Assembly: GCA_023461495.1 (NCBI GenBank)
Contig: JAEYLA010000189.1
Coordinates: 1 to 8,953 of the forward strand
Reading direction: 5' to 3'
Source of the DNA: Bacillota bacterium
Lineage (GTDB): Bacteria; Bacillota; Clostridia; Christensenellales; CAG-138
DNA length: 8,953 bases
The notes beneath the pieces were generated by a model. That model saw only the letters and a list, made by a program, of their open reading frames with translations. It did not search any database and was not told the origin of the DNA. Both the position numbers and the translations under genes were made by a program. Below are positions 4,611-8,953 of the stretch, one piece after another (the stretch's first letter is position 1; each line of letters opens with the position of its first letter).

Positions 4611-7600
4611 ATGCAACCGTTTGAAAGGCTTGGGCAATCCAAACAGGTCATTGCGCTGTTGCTTGCGCTGTTCATGCTCTTTGGGCATATGACGCTGGCG
4701 GGCGCAACCGTGATTGACCCCAACGCGGGTGAAACCGTGATTGAAACGCCCGTAGAATCGACACAACAGCCGGATACTACACTGCCTGGCGGCAGCGCGG
4801 AAGCAACGCCGCCTCCGGAATTGCCTGCGGAACCTTCCCCTTTGCCCAATACATCTTTGCCTGAGGCAGCGCCCCTGCCCACGATGGAAGCGCCTGCCAA
4901 TCTTCTTGCGCCCATGGCGGCAAGCGGCAGCAGCATCCATATAACCGCAGAAATCACCTCCACCACCGTGACCAACAACCAGACCACCACCTTAAAGGTG
5001 ATGATGACGGATGAGGCAACCAATGACGGAGACGATTTTTTTAACGGCAGGACCGTCTCCATCAGCCTGCCCTCGTTCCTTGTCCCGCAAAACCTGCAAG
5101 GCGTTGTAAACGATAACCCCTATCTCACGGGCTATACCTACCAAAACGGCGTGATTACCTTTACCATCGGCGGCATTCCTGCGGACGAAGCCCTGTTGAG
5201 TCTGGGCTTTGATATTACATTGACCGTAAAAACCACGGGTTCTGAAACAGGCAATGAAGGCACTATCATCATTGACGGCAAATCTCTGACCATCCGCTTA
5301 AACGATACCTCGGAGCCTACCCCTGGCAGCTCGCTTTCCAAGGGACTCTTCAGCAACTTTAAACCAAGCACCACCGGGGGAGGCGGCTATGTGGTGGAGA
5401 ATACCGCTCTGCCTATCGTCTATTCCCTCAATGTCAATATCGATCCTTATGCCAATTCCGCCACCATCGTGGATACATTGAACTCTCACCTGAAGTTGAC
5501 CAATAAGGATGGCGTCGCGTTGGGTACTTCCGGCGTCACATTGCAGGATTGCATCATGTTCACAGGAGGCATCAGCAAGCCCTATGGCGCGGCTTTTCCC
5601 CAAGGAATTGCTGCGGAGCAAAGTGGCAACGGCTTCCAACTGACATTTACGGATTACGGTACAAAAAGTGAGACAACAGGGAAATACCCCGGCGTAGAAA
5701 GCCTGACCATCCGTTATTTTGCAAAGCTTGACAATCCGGCCTATAACGGCACCATCAGCAATGTGGCGACATTGACGGTGGATGACCGCAAATCCGGTGA
5801 AGACGAAATTGAAATGCTCACCTACAATACCTACGCGCTTTCCATCAAGAAGTTCATTATGGATGGCTCCCCCAAGTCCTCCATCGTCATTGATGAAAAC
5901 GATGCGGAGCTCGCCTTCCGCCTGTCGCTGCAGCAATTTGGCAACGACATCACACCCTACAATGACGGCTATGTGTTCGCAACCGATCAGCTTGCAAGCG
6001 CATTTACCTTGCAATCCGACGTCTCATCTGTAGTGAACGGCCCGTTTGCGCTCAAAGGCACATCCGGCGGAAGCAAGGTGGAGGTCGTCAAGACAGGCGG
6101 TTCTACCACCAAGCTTCAGAACGGCACCTATACGCTGGATTTCACCGTAAAGGTTGATATGGATAAAGTCGTCCCCGGCAAGCGGATGGAAAACCGCCTG
6201 TCCGAGGATACGGTCGTCTACATCTACCCTGAAGCGAAGCTCATCATCGAAAAAATCTGGAACGGCACGGGTACAAAAGAGGCTGTTACATTTGAACTCC
6301 GGCGCGGCAATGACCTTGTTGCTTCCACAACGCTGCCCGAGAGCGCTACTTCCGCTACAATGCGTTTTTCGCACCTGACGCCGGGTCTGCTTGACGGCAC
6401 GCATGAATATCTTCTCAAGGAAGTCGTCTCGGAAGGAAGCTCCTTTGGAAGCGCGCTTTCCATCCCCATCACCATCACCAAGACGGCCACAGAGATTACC
6501 TTCTCCTCCGGAGACAACCGCCTTGAAATCGGCACGGGTGCGTCTGGCACAGCCACCTTTACCAACGACCTTGACGATGGCAAAGGCTCTATCACCTTCA
6601 ATAAAACCGCATCCGACAAAGCAAAGCTGACGGGCGGCGTATTCAGCCTCTATACCTCCGCAGGCGCAGCGGTCAGCCTGACCGGTTCAAACGGCACATA
6701 CGCATACGCTGCGCCGGGTACCGCTGGCAGCGTAACTTTCTTTTCTGTAAAAGACGGGAAAGCCTTTATTGACGGCCTGCCCTACGGCACCTATTACATC
6801 AAAGAGGATCAAGCGCCCGCGGGTTATGTCCGGGTAAGTGAAAAGACTGCGGATGTGACGCTCAAAAAGAGCAATAAGCATGCGGACCTGACCTTAAACA
6901 ACACACTCTACCAGGCCGGTAAAATCAGCATTACAAAAAAAGATCAGAATGCCGCATTTGTCTCCGGCGTTTCCTTCACGCTCTCTAAGCTGCAAGGCGG
7001 TACTTATCAGGTTGTAACCACCAAGGCCACAAACAGCAGCGGCTATGTGGAATTTACAGGCCTTCCAAGCGGCAGCTACCAGATTAAGGAGACTGTGCCG
7101 CAGGGGTATACCGGGTACACAAGCCCCATCAATGTCACGATCGATGAGAACGGCACTGCCGTTACCCAGACGGTAAACGAAAACGGGCCCGTGTCCGGCG
7201 GAAGCACCATCGGCAGCTCCGTCGGATTTGACTGGAAAAACACAAAGCTCTACGGCTCCATCCGCATTATAAAATCCGACAGCAGCAACAGCGCAACGCT
7301 GCTTCCGGGCGCGAAATTTACGCTGACGGGCAATGGCGTTGGCCCCATCACCGTGGAAACCAACGCGCAGGGCGAAGCGAAATTTGAAAACCTGCCCTAC
7401 GGTACCTACAGCATCAAGGAAATTACCGCGCCCGCAGGCTATGTCATAAGCTCTCCGGATACAAAGTCCATTGTGCTTGACACGCTCAACAAGGATGTTG
7501 ACTGGGCCAACGCCAAGCAAAAAGGCAGCATCTCCATCTATAAAAAGGACGCCGAGCAGTATAATGGCACGGAGATCCCCCTTGGAAATGTTCTGTTTGA

Positions 7601-8953
7601 ACTGCTCAACGCCGCAAATGAAAAGGTGAAGGAAGGCTACACCAATGCAAGCGGCAGACTGACGTTCTCCGATATCCCGGAAGGCGCCTATACGCTCCGG
7701 GAGGTTTCCGCGCCCACAGGCTACGTGCTTGACCCGCAGGCAAAGGGCATCGTCATCGGCAAGCAGAGCGACAACAGCTATATCTGGAGCAAGTCGGCGG
7801 AATTCACAAACGCGCGCGTCAAGCAATCCCTCAAGGTCACCAAGCTGGATGAAACGGGCACGGCACTCCCCGGGGCAAAATTCCAGCTGACCGGAACGGA
7901 CCTTGCGGGGAAGACATATACCTCCGCAATCGTCACAACGGACGCTTCCGGCATCGCGACGTTTGAAAACGTGCCCTACGGTACCTATACTTTAAAAGAA
8001 ACTGAAGCGCCCCAAGGCTATGCGCTTGCGGCTGACAAAACCATCGTATTCAACCAGAAGTACGAAAACAACGTATATACGGTAACGCTTACGAACGCGC
8101 CCTACCGGCTGACCGTTTATAAGATTGGCGCAGACAGCAGCGTAAAACTCAGCGGTGCTCAGTTCCGCATCAAATCGGGCAGCCAGTTTGTCAAGGCGAC
8201 TGACCTTGGCGACGGCAGCTACCGGTTTACGCAGTATGTCAGCTCTGCCGATGCCGCGACGGACTTTGTGACAGCCGGTGCAAACGGCAGCCTTACCGTC
8301 ACCCATCTTCCAAAAGGCGATTACCAAATCAATGAAACCAAGGCGCCCGCAGGGTATGTGCTGACCACGCAGGTGCATACCGTGTCTGTCACCGGTTCCA
8401 CAACTGGCTATGACCGGACGTTTGCAAACTCCAATATCACGGGCAGCCTGCAGCTATTAAAGACAGACCACAACGACCGCAGGCTTGCCGGCATCCGGTT
8501 CACCGTCACCGGCCCGAGCGGAACGTTTACCGAAACGACAAATGCGGACGGCTATGTTGCCTTTACAAACCTCCTTTACGGTGAATATACCATTACGGAA
8601 GATCCCGCCACCACGCCCGAGGGCTTTGCGGCTGCAGCGCCCTTCACGCTCAAAGTAGAGCAAAACGGAGTAACCGTGAGCTATACTGTCAAAAACCTGC
8701 CGGTTGTGGGGACTGTCTCCATCGCCAAGCGCTGCATGGACGGCAAGGCGCTGCCAAACGCCGTGTTTGAAATGCGTCCTGTGGATGCAAATGGCAGCAT
8801 CATCACAAACGGGGCGGTTCATCACGCCATCAGCGATGCATCCGGCGTTGCGGCGTTTACCAACATTCCTTACGGCGTATATGCCATCCGCGAGCAGGTA
8901 GCCCCCATCGGCTATATCAAGGATACTGCCGTGCGTTATGTGCGCATCGGCAA
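4611..8953 (+). CDS. Giant SpaA-repeat surface adhesin/pilin-like protein (3' end outside window)
   Basis: The frame is open without a stop from ATG 4611 (GGAGGG 8 nt upstream) to the window end: at least 1447 residues. Residues 1-32 are a signal peptide (hydrophobic 13-25, cleavage probably after AGA). A Pro/Glu/Thr-rich linker (about 33-108) follows. Beta-rich segments at about 109-235 and 250-400 come next; the second (IVYSLNVNIDP...ATIVDTL, ISNVATLTV) resembles DUF11/Cna-type Ig-like domains. A third N-terminal domain (about 400-540) ends in VVYIYPEAK. A Cna-B-like domain (about 543-654) has candidate isopeptide residues Lys548, Glu604 and Asn652. Eight SpaA-type domains follow (658-1447). 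Such domains are stabilised by intramolecular Lys-Asn bonds and build stiff stalks. Only two cysteines (314 and 1375) occur. A C-terminal sorting signal is expected but lies outside the window. Being directly behind the sortase gene, it is probably that enzyme's substrate. Ligand binding is not predictable from what is visible. Confidence 0.92.
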   Translation, partial: MQPFERLGQSKQVIALLLALFMLFGHMTLAGATVIDPNAGETVIETPVESTQQPDTTLPGGSAEATPPPELPAEPSPLPNTSLPEAAPLPTMEAPANLLAPMAASGSSIHITAEITSTTVTNNQTTTLKVMMTDEATNDGDDFFNGRTVSISLPSFLVPQNLQGVVNDNPYLTGYTYQNGVITFTIGGIPADEALLSLGFDITLTVKTTGSETGNEGTIIIDGKSLTIRLNDTSEPTPGSSLSKGLFSNFKPSTTGGGGYVVENTALPIVYSLNVNIDPYANSATIVDTLNSHLKLTNKDGVALGTSGVTLQDCIMFTGGISKPYGAAFPQGIAAEQSGNGFQLTFTDYGTKSETTGKYPGVESLTIRYFAKLDNPAYNGTISNVATLTVDDRKSGEDEIEMLTYNTYALSIKKFIMDGSPKSSIVIDENDAELAFRLSLQQFGNDITPYNDGYVFATDQLASAFTLQSDVSSVVNGPFALKGTSGGSKVEVVKTGGSTTKLQNGTYTLDFTVKVDMDKVVPGKRMENRLSEDTVVYIYPEAKLIIEKIWNGTGTKEAVTFELRRGNDLVASTTLPESATSATMRFSHLTPGLLDGTHEYLLKEVVSEGSSFGSALSIPITITKTATEITFSSGDNRLEIGTGASGTATFTNDLDDGKGSITFNKTASDKAKLTGGVFSLYTSAGAAVSLTGSNGTYAYAAPGTAGSVTFFSVKDGKAFIDGLPYGTYYIKEDQAPAGYVRVSEKTADVTLKKSNKHADLTLNNTLYQAGKISITKKDQNAAFVSGVSFTLSKLQGGTYQVVTTKATNSSGYVEFTGLPSGSYQIKETVPQGYTGYTSPINVTIDENGTAVTQTVNENGPVSGGSTIGSSVGFDWKNTKLYGSIRIIKSDSSNSATLLPGAKFTLTGNGVGPITVETNAQGEAKFENLPYGTYSIKEITAPAGYVISSPDTKSIVLDTLNKDVDWANAKQKGSISIYKKDAEQYNGTEIPLGNVLFELLNAANEKVKEGYTNASGRLTFSDIPEGAYTLREVSAPTGYVLDPQAKGIVIGKQSDNSYIWSKSAEFTNARVKQSLKVTKLDETGTALPGAKFQLTGTDLAGKTYTSAIVTTDASGIATFENVPYGTYTLKETEAPQGYALAADKTIVFNQKYENNVYTVTLTNAPYRLTVYKIGADSSVKLSGAQFRIKSGSQFVKATDLGDGSYRFTQYVSSADAATDFVTAGANGSLTVTHLPKGDYQINETKAPAGYVLTTQVHTVSVTGSTTGYDRTFANSNITGSLQLLKTDHNDRRLAGIRFTVTGPSGTFTETTNADGYVAFTNLLYGEYTITEDPATTPEGFAAAAPFTLKVEQNGVTVSYTVKNLPVVGTVSIAKRCMDGKALPNAVFEMRPVDANGSIITNGAVHHAISDASGVAAFTNIPYGVYAIREQVAPIGYIKDTAVRYVRIG
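7383..7408 (+). repeat. Near-identical DNA repeat in SpaA domain 3 (copy A)
   Basis: This 26-nt segment, encoding FENLPYGTY, matches the segment at 7962-7987 in domain 5 with one mismatch (position 7392 is C, the other copy has G). Most other domains encode similar protein but differ more at the DNA level. Confidence 0.7.
7962..7987 (+). repeat. Near-identical DNA repeat in SpaA domain 5 (copy B)
   Basis: Partner of the segment at 7383-7408: 25 of 26 bases are identical, here encoding FENVPYGTY. The copies are 579 nt apart, exactly 193 codons, so recombination between them would remove two domains' worth of sequence in frame. Confidence 0.7.

Larger units (their letters stand above)
6582..8953 (+). 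repeat. Tandem array of eight SpaA-type isopeptide domains (last one cut by window end)
   Basis: Domains, in residues of the adhesin with candidate Lys / Glu / Asn: (1) 658-766, K665/E732/N764; (2) 770-878, K776 or 777/E827/N877; (3) 882-968, K888/E937/N967; (4) 972-1068, K978 or 979/E1031/N1067; (5) 1072-1163, K1078/E1130/N1162; (6) 1165-1274, K1171/E1242/N1273; (7) 1278-1363, K1284/E1330/N1362; (8) from 1367, K1373/E1428, incomplete. Each carries an E-box of the form G-x-Y-x-[IL]-x-E-x-x-A-P-x-G-Y. Domain 2 has ETVPQGY, without AP. Domain 7 has a longer EDPATTPEGF, with GY replaced by GF. Domains 1, 2 and 6 are the longest (109-110 residues); domains 3 and 7 are the shortest (86-87). Residue assignments are by motif position, not by structure. 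Confidence 0.85.

Noticed and set aside
5036..5042. T7 tract (and an A7 tract at 6935-6941) in the adhesin gene as phase-variation switches
   Set aside because: Seven-base runs are short for known slippage switches and are common by chance; both are in frame here.
5298..6014. 238-codon - strand frame opposite the adhesin head
   Set aside because: No domain, no convincing start signals, and wholly antisense to a continuous coding frame.
6894..7826. 310-codon open frame on the - strand opposite the SpaA repeats
   Set aside because: It lies wholly inside the well-supported adhesin gene, its protein is Cys/Arg/His-rich with no recognisable domain, and it is explained by the repetitive GC-biased codons on the other strand.
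6582..8953. Possible CRISPR-like or non-coding repeat array
   Set aside because: The periodicity is at protein level with divergent DNA and a continuous open frame; unit lengths of about 260-330 nt are domain sized.

Overview
The window reads as chromosomal DNA of a moderately GC-rich Gram-positive anaerobe, most likely a gut-type member of the Clostridia. The pointers are strong GGAGG-type ribosome binding sites at nearly every start, a sortase followed by a huge SpaA-repeat surface protein, an NADPH-type iron alcohol dehydrogenase under a MerR regulator, and paired short chromate-transporter genes. I cannot name the species.

Layout. (1) At 1-106 is the C-terminal tail of a membrane polyferredoxin (4Fe-4S) gene on the + strand. 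It meets the alcohol dehydrogenase gene tail to tail over one shared hairpin terminator (about 122-155). (2) At 168-1885 a divergent pair encodes a YqhD/BdhA-type Fe-dependent alcohol dehydrogenase (- strand) and an AdhR-like MerR regulator (+ strand). The gap between them holds a textbook MerR promoter: TTGACT, a 19-bp spacer and TATGAT, with a CTTAACG-N4-CATGAAG inverted repeat inside the spacer. This suggests an aldehyde-responsive detoxification switch. (3) At 1898-3045 two overlapping - strand genes encode the two halves of a chromate-type (CHR) transporter. They run convergently into the MerR gene. (4) At 3046-3291 is a divergent intergenic region with a promoter for each side. (5) From 3292 to the window end is a + strand operon. 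Its first gene encodes a membrane-anchored protein carrying a sigma-70 region-2-like domain with no region 4. The second encodes a class C-like sortase. The third encodes a secreted adhesin or pilin-like protein of more than 1447 residues, with a signal peptide, a Pro-rich linker, N-terminal beta-rich domains, one Cna-B-like domain and at least eight SpaA-type isopeptide domains. It runs off the window end.

How they fit together. The dehydrogenase and its regulator form a self-contained sense-and-reduce module. The sigma-like, sortase and adhesin genes are closely spaced (12 and 23 nt gaps) and probably form one surface-display operon: the sortase would anchor or polymerise the adhesin, and the sigma2-TM protein is a candidate regulator or membrane partner of unknown role. 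That protein is the most unusual element here. Every gap is under 300 bases. The long - strand open frames opposite the adhesin and sortase look like shadows and are not annotated.
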